Below, piece after piece: positions 33,937 to 42,502 of a DNA stretch of 64,000 nt (position 1 is the stretch's first letter; each line of letters starts with the position of its first letter). A program made the position numbers and the translations under genes. This DNA comes from Lachnospiraceae bacterium. GTDB lineage: Bacteria > Bacillota > Clostridia > Lachnospirales > Lachnospiraceae. The DNA lies in the NCBI GenBank assembly GCA_017938145.1, contig JAGBCB010000010.1, forward strand, positions 1-64,000. The letters run 5' to 3'. Below the pieces are notes generated by a model. That model did not search any database. It was not told the DNA's origin and saw nothing but the letters and a program-made list of their open reading frames with translations.

Positions 33937-34084
33937 AAAATTTAGAGGTGATATACTTCGTGTTCGCCTGCCTCCTCCGACAGTTGCATGTTCAGCCCGG
34001 AGCAAACAAAAATGTTTGTCCGTTCTGACCATACAACTATCGTTTGAGAGGTCGGACATGTGAAGTATATCACCTCTAAATTTT
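33937..34084. repeat. 148-bp long imperfect palindrome between convergent genes
   Basis: The outer arms (33937-33959 and 34062-34084) are perfectly complementary over 23 bp (left arm includes TTTAGAGGTGATATACTTC). Inside are further paired segments: AGTTG/CAACT, CGGA/TCCG and CAAACA/TGTTTG capped by AAAA. The whole stretch can fold into one long branched hairpin on either strand. It lies between the ends of glf (+) and the PHP gene (-). It may act as a double terminator, a MITE-like element or a structured RNA. No coding frame was seen. Confidence 0.8.
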
Positions 34085-34107
34085 TAGTTAGATAACAGCC
34101 AATATTA

Positions 34108-34935
34108 TTAAAATTTTACAAATTCAGCTTTCCGCTTCTTGTACACGTAATAACCGGGTATATTAAGTGATTTCAGTAGTTCTTCTGTCTTTGCAAACTC
34201 CGTTGCGATTTTATCCGGAGCATGTCCGTCGGAACCGATGGTAAGCAGTTCTCCGCCGAGTTCTAAATAACGCTTTAAAACATTGAGCTTTGGATGAAAA
34301 CATGGCAGGCCTTTAATCAGGCCGGCGGTGTTGATTTCCAAGGCTTTATTTTTTGTGATTAAGAGTTTGAAAATTTCATCAATGACTTCGGCATATTCTT
34401 TGTAGGAATAAGTTTTTCTTCCGCAGGAAGATGGGATATAACGGATTAAGTAATCCAGATGGCCTAAGGAATCGAAGTTATTGTATTCCTTAATGGAAGT
34501 CAGCATGTCATTGAAATATTTGCAGAGAATGTCCTTTGCGGTGCGTCCCTGCCAGTAGCTTTCGTAGTATGGGTCATCGTTATCAAGCAAATGCACGGAG
34601 CCCAAAACGAAGTCGAATGGATAGTCAGCAAGAAGTTTGTTCATCTGCTTGTTTAAATCTTCCCTTCCCGGACGAAGCCCCAACTCGATACCGATACCAA
34701 GGTATAGTTTGTCACTGTGTTTTTCTTTCAGCGGTGTGAGAGTGGAAAAGTACTTTTCCACATCAAACTCAAAGAGCGGGTCTTCTTTTGTGGTTCCCGG
34801 GTAGTCCAAATCCATGTGGTCGGTAAGGGTAAGCTGGTTTAAGCCTTTTTCTATAGCGCCTTGTACCATGGATTCCGGGGCTGCCTCGGAGTCTGTAGAA
34901 AAATTACTGTGGGTGTGTTGGTCTGCAAGTATCAT
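34108..34935 (-). CDS. hisJ: PHP-domain histidinol-phosphatase, HisJ family
   Basis: This 275-aa metallophosphatase starts with MILADQHTHSNFSTDS, whose two His are PHP metal ligands. LTDHMDLD, GIGIELGLRPG, GSVHLLD and SDGHAP supply the others. HisJ members dephosphorylate histidinol phosphate. No other his genes are nearby, so another phosphoester substrate is possible. The start follows GAAAGGT on the minus strand. The gene is downstream of rqcH. Confidence 0.88.
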   Translation of the reverse strand: MILADQHTHSNFSTDSEAAPESMVQGAIEKGLNQLTLTDHMDLDYPGTTKEDPLFEFDVEKYFSTLTPLKEKHSDKLYLGIGIELGLRPGREDLNKQMNKLLADYPFDFVLGSVHLLDNDDPYYESYWQGRTAKDILCKYFNDMLTSIKEYNNFDSLGHLDYLIRYIPSSCGRKTYSYKEYAEVIDEIFKLLITKNKALEINTAGLIKGLPCFHPKLNVLKRYLELGGELLTIGSDGHAPDKIATEFAKTEELLKSLNIPGYYVYKKRKAEFVKF

Positions 34936-34975
34936 GGTTCTTTACCTTTCTAAATGCTGGTCTACAAAAGTAGAA

Positions 34976-36754
34976 TTATTCTTCAAGCAATGTCATCGCG
35001 GAAATATCCGGCGTTGCTATCATGGAATAGTTGGTGTAGTATACTACAAATCCCGGTTTGCCGCCGGCAGGTTTCTTAACATGTTTCTTTTCAATGTAGT
35101 CGATTTCGACTTTTTCGCCGTCCCGGCCTTTGGAATAGTAAGCAGCCAGTGCGGCAGCCTCCTCAAATACACGGTCAGGAAGGTCTTCCGTAGCGACACC
35201 GCCGGTTTTTAATATAACGTGGGAGCCGGGAACGCCTTTAGCATGAAACCACCAGTCGCCGCCGGTGGCAAATTGGAAGGTCAGCTCGTCGTTCTGCAGG
35301 TTGTTTTTGCCTACATATAAGTGGAAACCATCGCTGGATAAGTAATGCAGCGGAGTATTCTTTAATTTTACCTTCTGCGGCTTCTTCTTTGTGTTTTTAT
35401 CGATATGACGGCGGAGATAGCCGCTTTCGATAAGCTCTTCCTTGATGGCATTTAAATCGTCCTCGGTAAGGGCCAAGTCTAAAGAAAGGCGGACAGTTTC
35501 CATGTAGTCCAAAGCTTCTTTGGTTTCTTTGATGTAGACGGAAAGAGCCTCATGGGTTCGCTTTAACTTGTTATACTTTTCAAAATATTTCTTGGCGTTT
35601 TCCATTGGAGTGAGAGTTTCATCCAGCGGAATAGTAATTTCTTCGTTGGTGTAGTAATTCAATGCCTGCATGGACTTGGAACCCGGTTCCACGCTGTAAC
35701 CGTAGGCTGTGATAAGTTCGCCGTAAACCTTGTAGTTTTCACGTTTTTCCGTATCCTTTAACTGCTTGGTCTGCAGGTCATATTTCTTTGCCTCACGTTC
35801 GATGGCAGTATTTACAATGCGGCGAAGGTCCGCAGACTTCTGGCGGATGCGGGTAATCTGGTTTTTCTTGGCGTAATAGTCCTCTAAAACAGCAGAAATG
35901 CTGCTGTACTTCTTGATTTCCATGCCTTCCTTAGGATGTTCCTCGTAGCAGGAGAGAGGTACTGCGGAAAATTCCACCGGAGCATCGTCCTGAAATACAA
36001 TGCAAGGAGTAAAGATACCCTCTTTGATGCTTTCTGTAAAGCGTTCCAGTACCTTATACAGGTGAACGCCAAAATCTTCGGAAATGGTATTGGCCGGAAT
36101 ATCAGAAGAAAGACTGGCCCGATGGCACAGTTCTTCTGCCATAACCGGGCTGATACCGGTAAGGCCGGTGTATAGTGCTTTGGAGAGCGGCATCGGTTTG
36201 TCCAGCACGAACTGCTTTAATTCTTCCTGCGTCAAAGTAAGCGGATTTGCTTTTTCTACGGTTTGAGGAATAAAGTAGTTACGTCCCGGCAACACTTCTC
36301 TGACAGAACTGACAAAGCCGGAGATGTGCTTGATACTGTCCACAATCACGTAGTTTTCATCACAGAGGATAATGTTACTGTGCTTGCCCATGATTTCGAT
36401 AATCAGGTGCTTTACCGTTAAATCGCCAAGCTCGTCCAGATGCTCAATTTTAATATCTAAGCTTCGTTCCAAACCCGGCTGGGTAATGGAAATAATACGG
36501 GCACTGTTGAAGTGCTTTCTTAGCAGCATACAGAAGTTTGGTGCAGTCAGCGGATTCGGCTTGGTGCTCTCGGTTAAGTATACCAGCGGAAGAGACGCGT
36601 CTGCGGATAAAAATAATTTATAAATATCATATTGTTTGATAGTAAGGATGATTTCGTCCTTTTCCGGCTGGGCAACCTTTTGGATGCGGCCGCCTGCCAG
36701 GGTATCGTTTAATTCTTTTGCTAAATTTGCTATTGTAATGCCGTCAAATGCCAT
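34976..36754 (-). CDS. rqcH: Ribosome quality-control protein RqcH (NFACT family)
   Basis: This 592-aa protein binds stalled 50S-peptidyl-tRNA complexes and adds C-terminal alanine tails. The NFACT-N domain begins MAFDGITIANLAKEL, and a helix-hairpin-helix and long coiled coil (about 285-430) follow. The NFACT-R (DUF814) domain carries GGDWWFHAKGVPGSHVIL. It was formerly annotated as fibronectin-binding protein A. With tmRNA-SmpB and RNase R at 55-59.7 kb, the window holds both bacterial ribosome rescue routes. Confidence 0.94.
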   Translation of the reverse strand: MAFDGITIANLAKELNDTLAGGRIQKVAQPEKDEIILTIKQYDIYKLFLSADASLPLVYLTESTKPNPLTAPNFCMLLRKHFNSARIISITQPGLERSLDIKIEHLDELGDLTVKHLIIEIMGKHSNIILCDENYVIVDSIKHISGFVSSVREVLPGRNYFIPQTVEKANPLTLTQEELKQFVLDKPMPLSKALYTGLTGISPVMAEELCHRASLSSDIPANTISEDFGVHLYKVLERFTESIKEGIFTPCIVFQDDAPVEFSAVPLSCYEEHPKEGMEIKKYSSISAVLEDYYAKKNQITRIRQKSADLRRIVNTAIEREAKKYDLQTKQLKDTEKRENYKVYGELITAYGYSVEPGSKSMQALNYYTNEEITIPLDETLTPMENAKKYFEKYNKLKRTHEALSVYIKETKEALDYMETVRLSLDLALTEDDLNAIKEELIESGYLRRHIDKNTKKKPQKVKLKNTPLHYLSSDGFHLYVGKNNLQNDELTFQFATGGDWWFHAKGVPGSHVILKTGGVATEDLPDRVFEEAAALAAYYSKGRDGEKVEIDYIEKKHVKKPAGGKPGFVVYYTNYSMIATPDISAMTLLEE

Positions 36755-36844
36755 GATTTTGTGTCCTTTGCTTGTGATTTTTTTATAATCCCGTTTTATT
36801 TCAATATTTTATCTAAAATGGAATAAGAATATTTTTGTGTCAGA

Positions 36845-38617
36845 CTAAACAAAGCCGCCAAGTTCAGGAGGCAACAAACAAGGAATTGAAAAGAAATCTT
36901 TTTGTTCCGTCAAGCCAAGCTGCTTTAATTTTGATATAGCAGTCCAATTATCTGCTTCAGGTAATACAAAAATAATAAAATTTCCTTTTATTTCGGAAGA
37001 TAAGGAACTAAAATCTTTGCAAGGAAGTATACAAGAATCGTCATTTGTAGGATTAGAAAGTATTCGATAATCCTCTTGCTTTAGAGAAAGCATTTTGTAT
37101 AAATTTTTCATTGCAAAGGATTCGTGACCGTAAAAGATTTTCTTTATACTTGTATTACACATAAACGGAATGGCAGCACATAATTGATGAGTTCTGTCTA
37201 ACTGGCGAGACATACTTTTGGTTAATATTTCTGTAGCACATTGTTTTCCCCAAGGAGTGCGATGGATTGTTTCATAGTAAGCTATATCGAGAGGAGAACA
37301 GGTGTATAATTTAATTACATCTCTTGCGTAATGGTATATTTTTTTATCTAAATCATGTAATTTTTTGCTTCGATATTCAACGGTGAAGTAATTCCATGTA
37401 TTATCGAGGTATAAGACTTTTTGTCCATAAATAACATTGAGGGCATCTTGATCAAAAAGTAATGATTCAGGATTCTTAATTAAATAGTCTAATACTTCTT
37501 CTTTCATATTCCCTTTATTTCGAATCTGGTGAAGATTAAGGTATAATACACCGGCATTAAAATATTTTTCTAATGTAACCAAATTATGGGTTATTGGATA
37601 TGGTAGGTTGGTAAACCATGGTCTGACTCCCAAATCCGGTATAGCGGCTAAATAGTAATCGGAGATATTGGTTTCCCATAATTCAGATATGTCGCCATTA
37701 ACATAGAGGTCCGCATCTAAATAAATTATTCGGTCAAGTTGCGGTAGTAATTCAGGAAGCATAACCCTGAACATTGTACCAACTGTATATTTACTGATTT
37801 GTTCCGGTAAGAAGGAGAATACTTGTGCATCTAAAAGATGAAAAACTATTTGATGACCACCACTATGCGCGACTTGTGTCAGTTTATATATGTTTTCTGT
37901 AGATAACGTATCGTCATGCAGAATGTGGAAACATATTGGTGAGCAAGTATGTTCTATGATAGAAGTCATAGTGGTGCCAACCCACATGCTGTAATCTCCA
38001 TTTTTATCATGTAGTCCAAAACCGATTTGAATCATATTATCAGTCTCTTCAATATAATTTGGCACATGAGTAGGAATGAGTGGTAACGCTAATGTAACAG
38101 CATCTAAAAGTATTTTTTTTATGTAGAGGCCTGCTGTTATGTGAGAGTCCAGATTATAGCTTTCATCACAAAAAAGATGTTTTGTGATTCCAAGACCAGT
38201 CAACATGTCAGAGGCTGCAATGGAATTATGAATGATGCAATCGGCCTTTTTGTACAGAGAAATATATTTTTTACGCAATTCGATATCGGTATCATTGGAA
38301 AGTACATCTAAATCATGCAATACTAATATAATCTTTGTATTTCTATATGCTTTAATTTTGTTGAATAAAAGACTCTCATATTCAAATTCATTTCTGGTGG
38401 GAAGCTGCATTATAACCACATCTTCCGACTCCATAGCTGCGATGATTCCGTCTAAACGCTTGTTTAATTCGGAGGAGGAATCTGTTTTTACTGCATAAGA
38501 GAAAATTCCCATTTCAGTGAATCCGAGTTCCCGACCGGCATTGGCAAAACGGTGCTGTTTTTCAACAAGTTCATCGTGCGGATTAAAATTGTATAAGTTT
38601 GTAATGTGAATTTTCAT
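36845..38617 (-). CDS. Fusion glycosyltransferase: Gtf3/Nss-like N-terminal domain plus GT8 domain
   Basis: This 590-aa protein has three parts. Residues 1-170 resemble the N-terminal half of streptococcal Gtf3 (Nss), the enzyme adding the second sugar to serine-rich adhesins: ITNLYNFN, KTDSSSELNKRLDGII, DVVIMQLPT and LVLHDLDVL. Residues about 190-450 are a GT8 (LgtC-like) domain with the DxD in YLDADLYVNGDISELWE and a DQDALN motif. The last 100 residues form a small domain ending IIFVLPEADNW...LGLTEQKDFF. The gene is more AT-rich than its neighbours. Though 10 kb from the aSec locus, its Gtf3-like part points to a role in extending the adhesin glycan (inference). Confidence 0.78.
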   Translation of the reverse strand: MKIHITNLYNFNPHDELVEKQHRFANAGRELGFTEMGIFSYAVKTDSSSELNKRLDGIIAAMESEDVVIMQLPTRNEFEYESLLFNKIKAYRNTKIILVLHDLDVLSNDTDIELRKKYISLYKKADCIIHNSIAASDMLTGLGITKHLFCDESYNLDSHITAGLYIKKILLDAVTLALPLIPTHVPNYIEETDNMIQIGFGLHDKNGDYSMWVGTTMTSIIEHTCSPICFHILHDDTLSTENIYKLTQVAHSGGHQIVFHLLDAQVFSFLPEQISKYTVGTMFRVMLPELLPQLDRIIYLDADLYVNGDISELWETNISDYYLAAIPDLGVRPWFTNLPYPITHNLVTLEKYFNAGVLYLNLHQIRNKGNMKEEVLDYLIKNPESLLFDQDALNVIYGQKVLYLDNTWNYFTVEYRSKKLHDLDKKIYHYARDVIKLYTCSPLDIAYYETIHRTPWGKQCATEILTKSMSRQLDRTHQLCAAIPFMCNTSIKKIFYGHESFAMKNLYKMLSLKQEDYRILSNPTNDDSCILPCKDFSSLSSEIKGNFIIFVLPEADNWTAISKLKQLGLTEQKDFFSIPCLLPPELGGFV

Positions 38618-38822
38618 TTTGTAATATCCTCCTGATTTTGGGAATAATCAAAGTTATTATACTACAAAATCTGTATCAACACAATTGTTTAATATAAATG
38701 TGCAATCCTTTTTTATACCCATTCTTTCCCTTTCTTTTCCCATTTACCCATGTTATGATGAATACAGTCAGAAGCGCAGAACGACTAATTTTTATATAAA
38801 AGAATAAAAGGAGAAACAAATA

Positions 38823-39530
38823 ATGAACAGAGACTTATTTATAAAGCAAATTTTACCGGCGACAGTAGACATAACCCCAATCGGAAGAATTTCCGATGAA
38901 TTATCCCCGGAGGAATTTGCGCCGGTAGCGGAGCAGTTTTTTGCTGATATTTTGGAAATTCATAAAGCGGATATTTCAGGGCTGGAAGGCTACGGAGAAT
39001 TTGATGAGGAAAACCAACTGGAGAATGCAACATTACGACAGTTTTTAGTGGAAGAGTTTGCAGAAGAGAAAGAGGGCTACTGGAAAAATTGGACCCGGAT
39101 GTTTGAAACAACCATGTTGTCTAAAGCCTTTTTTTACAAGTACTATGATAAGATGTTAGAGTATGCCGCGTTTTGTGAAGGAAAGCGGTTCCTGGTAAAC
39201 AACAACACCTTTTTCTGCAATATGATTGTGAAAGAAGACGGCAGGGTAGGATTTCCGGACTGGAGCCGCTCCGGTGTGTGTGACTTTCTGCTGGATTTCG
39301 CCATTATGGATTTAAACAAGCCATATTTGCAAATTCCTGAGAAGTTATATGATTACTTTAAGAAGAATGACATTAATGCGGAGCATTTCCATGAAAGATT
39401 TTTATGTATGGCATATTACAAGGGAATCGCAACGCTGATGTGGCATGCGTCCATTGACGATGAGGAATCCTGCATTTCCATTATGAAGTCTATTTCGGAA
39501 TTGGAAGAGAGGATTTGGGTGATAAAATAA
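38823..39530 (+). CDS. APH/choline-kinase-like protein with degenerate active site
   Basis: The 235-aa product resembles the C-terminal lobe of the aminoglycoside/choline kinase family. Where those have H-G-D-x4-N and then I-D-W, this has VNNNTFFCN followed by GFPDWSRSGVCDFLLDFA. The catalytic-loop Asp is replaced by Asn while the metal-binding DW Asp and the Asn are kept. It also lacks a recognisable Gly-rich N-lobe. It is therefore likely a pseudokinase or has a changed mechanism. The start follows AAAGGAG. No resistance function can be claimed. Confidence 0.65.
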   Translation: MNRDLFIKQILPATVDITPIGRISDELSPEEFAPVAEQFFADILEIHKADISGLEGYGEFDEENQLENATLRQFLVEEFAEEKEGYWKNWTRMFETTMLSKAFFYKYYDKMLEYAAFCEGKRFLVNNNTFFCNMIVKEDGRVGFPDWSRSGVCDFLLDFAIMDLNKPYLQIPEKLYDYFKKNDINAEHFHERFLCMAYYKGIATLMWHASIDDEESCISIMKSISELEERIWVIK

Positions 39531-39565
39531 TTTTGCTTTCAGAAAGCAGATGGGAGACACAGAAC

Positions 39566-40276
39566 ATGAAATACGAAAATGCAAAAGAGTTATTGCCGGA
39601 AGCACTGTTGAAAGAAGTGCAGAAATATGCCGGAGGTAAGCTGCTTTACATTCCGGTGGAAAATGAAACAAAGAGTTGGGGAGAGGCATCCGGGTACCGG
39701 CAGAAGCTTCTGAAACGGAATGTGATGATTTCGAACCGGTATAAATCAGGAGCAACCTTGTCGGAGCTGGCAGAGGAATACTTTTTGTCCTTAGATTCCA
39801 TTAAAAAGATTGTGTATGGTAAAAAAGAAAAGAATCTTTTGTTTGAACCGACAGTGGAATCGGCGGTGTGTTATGCCAATGCAGGTCTTTTGGAGGAATG
39901 GCTGACATTATATTATAAGGCTTTCCGGAATAATGAAAAAATAAGCTTTGACGAAGTGATTTGCTGCGGAGTCATGAAGGTACCTCTTCGTCTGATTGAA
40001 GAATGCATGGATAGGTCTACAAATGTAGAATGCTACGATGACAATCCGCTGGAACCACTGCTTATTACATATCGGGATGGCAAATTTGAAGTATCCTGCC
40101 AGCAGGAACTGTATAATGTGCTTAAGCAGAAAAAAACAAATGCATATCCTTCGCTGCTGATGGTACAAAAAGAGGAGTACAAACAGTTTGAACGGCAGTT
40201 CGGAAGATATTTTATATCAGTTTTCTTGTTTCAAAACAATTCTTCTGAAACAGAAGTCCTTGACATTCCGCCTTAG
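39566..40276 (+). CDS. CD3324-like protein with N-terminal HTH
   Basis: The 236-aa protein starts at MKYENAKELLPEALLKEVQKY behind GGGAGA (motif shortened: MKYENAKELLPEALLKEVQ). The first 90 residues (YIPVENE, GYRQKLLKRN, GATLSELAEEYFLSLDSIKKI) resemble the small Clostridia family often called CD3324-like, with a Mor/HTH-type DNA-binding motif at about 60-85. The C-terminal 140 residues are not recognised. It lies 35 bp downstream of the pseudokinase gene and is probably cotranscribed. A regulatory role is possible but unproven. Confidence 0.6.
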   Translation: MKYENAKELLPEALLKEVQKYAGGKLLYIPVENETKSWGEASGYRQKLLKRNVMISNRYKSGATLSELAEEYFLSLDSIKKIVYGKKEKNLLFEPTVESAVCYANAGLLEEWLTLYYKAFRNNEKISFDEVICCGVMKVPLRLIEECMDRSTNVECYDDNPLEPLLITYRDGKFEVSCQQELYNVLKQKKTNAYPSLLMVQKEEYKQFERQFGRYFISVFLFQNNSSETEVLDIPP

Positions 40277-40350
40277 AAAGAATATACTGATTTTTATGGA
40301 TTAATTTGTACAAACTAATAGAGTTTTACACATAGAAAGGAGTCTTAAGT

Positions 40351-41517
40351 ATGACAAAAATTGATATTATCTCCGGATTTTTAGGAGCAGGCAAAACAAC
40401 TCTCATTAAGAAGCTGTTAGACGGCGCTTTCAAGGGAGAAAAAGTAGTTTTAATCGAAAATGAATTTGGTGAAATCGGAATTGACGGTGGTTTCTTAAAG
40501 GATGCAGGAGTAGAAATTACCGAAATGAATTCCGGTTGCATCTGCTGTTCCCTCGTCGGCGATTTCGGCAAGGCATTAAAGGAAGTGGTAGACCGCTTTG
40601 CTCCGGACCGTATCATTATCGAGCCATCCGGCGTTGGTAAGCTTTCTGACGTTATTAAGGCAGTGCAGGATGTACAGGATGATTTAGAGGGCGCAGAACT
40701 TAATTCTTTCAGCGCAGTTGTTGATGCTTCCAAGGCAAAGATTTACATGAAGAATTTCGGTGAATTCTTCAACAACCAGGTGGAGAGCGCTAAGACCATC
40801 ATTTTAAGCCGTACCCAGAACGTAAAGGAAGAAAAGTTAGAGCAAGTTGTGGCAATGTTAAAGGAGCACAATGCGGATGCTACTATCATCACCACTCCAT
40901 GGGATGAGTTAGACGCTGCCCTTGTTCTTTCTGCTATGGAAAAGAAGACAAGCTTTGAGAATGAAATGTTAGAGGAGATGAAGCATCATCATCACGAGCA
41001 TCATCACTACCATGAGCATGGGGAAGACTGCACCTGCGGCTGCCATGACCATGAGCATCATCACCACGACCACGAAGAGCATGAACACCACCATCACCAT
41101 GAAGATGGCGAGTGCTGCTGTGGACATCATCACGATCATGAAGAACACGAACACCATGAGCATCATCACGACCATGGCGAAGGCTGCACCTGTGGCTGTC
41201 ACGACCATGACCACGAGGGTCATCATCACCATCATCATGCAGATGAGGTGTTTACAAGCTGGGGCAAGGAAACTCCGCATAAATACACCAAGGAAGAAAT
41301 TGAGGCTGTGCTCGTAAAGCTGGCTGAAACCAACGAATTTGGTACCATTTTACGTGCCAAGGGTATGGTAGACGGTGTGGACGGTCACTGGATTTACTTT
41401 GACCTTGTTCCGGGTGAATATGAACTGCGTGAAGGTCAGGCTGATTACACCGGTAAGCTTTGTGTTATCGGAACCGACTTAAAGGAAGAAGCACTGGAAG
41501 AAGCATTCCACTGCTAA
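40351..41517 (+). CDS. G3E-family metallochaperone GTPase with long His-rich region (CobW/ZNG1-like)
   Basis: This 388-aa GTPase has Walker A GFLGAGKTT (9-17) and the metal-binding C-x-C-C motif (C63, C65, C66). Residues about 212-296 are dominated by His with Asp, Glu and Cys (repeated HDHEHHHH and CTCGCHDH units) and could hold many Zn2+, Ni2+ or Co2+ ions. A CobW C-terminal domain follows. It is first in a cluster with a second G3E protein and an ArsR-type regulator. The likely role is metal storage or delivery to metalloenzymes; which metal is not shown. Confidence 0.85.
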   Translation: MTKIDIISGFLGAGKTTLIKKLLDGAFKGEKVVLIENEFGEIGIDGGFLKDAGVEITEMNSGCICCSLVGDFGKALKEVVDRFAPDRIIIEPSGVGKLSDVIKAVQDVQDDLEGAELNSFSAVVDASKAKIYMKNFGEFFNNQVESAKTIILSRTQNVKEEKLEQVVAMLKEHNADATIITTPWDELDAALVLSAMEKKTSFENEMLEEMKHHHHEHHHYHEHGEDCTCGCHDHEHHHHDHEEHEHHHHHEDGECCCGHHHDHEEHEHHEHHHDHGEGCTCGCHDHDHEGHHHHHHADEVFTSWGKETPHKYTKEEIEAVLVKLAETNEFGTILRAKGMVDGVDGHWIYFDLVPGEYELREGQADYTGKLCVIGTDLKEEALEEAFHC

Positions 41518-41544
41518 TTTGTCAGATAGAATCGAGGATATACT

Positions 41545-42492
41545 ATGAATGTAACACCTGTGTACCTGATTACAGGTTTTTTGGATAGTGGTAAAACCAC
41601 ATTTTTACGGGACACCCTGCAGGACAGTGAGTTCCTGGATGGAGATGAAAAAACAGTTTTGATTCTTTGCGAAGAGGGTGAAGAAGAGTACGATATGGAC
41701 ATTCTCAAAGAGAAGAATGTTACTGTACTCACCGTAGAAGAGGAAGAAGATTTAAATCCACGCTTTCTGATGGATATCAAAAAGAATTACAAACCGGAAA
41801 AGGTTATGATTGAGTTTAACGGTACCTGGAGTACCTCCAAGCTTTTGGAAAACGGTTTTCCAAGCGGCTGGGAGCTTGCACAGACCATTACAACCGTAGA
41901 TGCATCCACCTTTGAAGCTTACATGAGCAACATGCGCCAGATGATGGTGGAGCAGATAGGTCCGACAGAATTGGTTATTTTCAACCGTTGTACAGCGGAA
42001 ACCAAGAAGAATTCTTTCCGCAAGGCAGTTAAAACCTTCAACCGCCGTGCTCAGGTGGTTTATGAGGCACTGGACGGCGAAGACGGTGTGGAGGATGAAA
42101 TCGAACTTCCATACAACATCGATGCGCCGGTTATCGAGATTGAAGATGATGATTACGGCATTTTTTACCTGGATGCGCTGGATGACCCTAAGAAGTATGA
42201 AGGCAAGAAAGTGCAGTTTACTGCTATGGTATACCGTGGCAAGGAGCTTCCGAAGGGAACCTTCGTACCGGGACGTTTTGCCATGACCTGCTGTGCCGAT
42301 GATATTACCTTTATCGGTTTCCTTTGCAAGGGTGAACAGGCAAACTACTTTAAAATGCGGGAATGGGTTAAGGTTACCGCAAAGATAAAGTGTGAGTATT
42401 ACAAAGAGTACGAAGGTGTCGGACCGGTTCTTTATCTGGAGAAGATAGAACTGACGAAGAAACCGGAAGAACATTTACTTTACATGAATTAG
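41545..42492 (+). CDS. G3E GTPase fused to a YcgQ/DUF1980-like domain
   Basis: This 315-aa protein has Walker A GFLDSGKTT near residue 11 but lacks the C-x-C-C motif of its neighbour. The middle (IEFNGTW, TTVDASTF) is typical of G3E proteins. The last 100 residues (GKKVQFTAMVYRG, PGRFAMTCCADDITFIGFLC, WVKVTAKIK) resemble the C-terminal OB-like domain of YcgQ/DUF1980 proteins from zinc-responsive operons. It starts 28 bp after the first G3E gene. It probably works with it in metal transfer at or near the membrane (inference). Confidence 0.75.
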   Translation: MNVTPVYLITGFLDSGKTTFLRDTLQDSEFLDGDEKTVLILCEEGEEEYDMDILKEKNVTVLTVEEEEDLNPRFLMDIKKNYKPEKVMIEFNGTWSTSKLLENGFPSGWELAQTITTVDASTFEAYMSNMRQMMVEQIGPTELVIFNRCTAETKKNSFRKAVKTFNRRAQVVYEALDGEDGVEDEIELPYNIDAPVIEIEDDDYGIFYLDALDDPKKYEGKKVQFTAMVYRGKELPKGTFVPGRFAMTCCADDITFIGFLCKGEQANYFKMREWVKVTAKIKCEYYKEYEGVGPVLYLEKIELTKKPEEHLLYMN

Positions 42493-42502
42493 TAGGAGTA
42501 TT

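Noticed and set aside
41012-41317. Met/Thr-rich small frames overlapping the His-rich region
   Set aside because: They are out-of-phase readings of the CAT/CAC-rich coding repeat.
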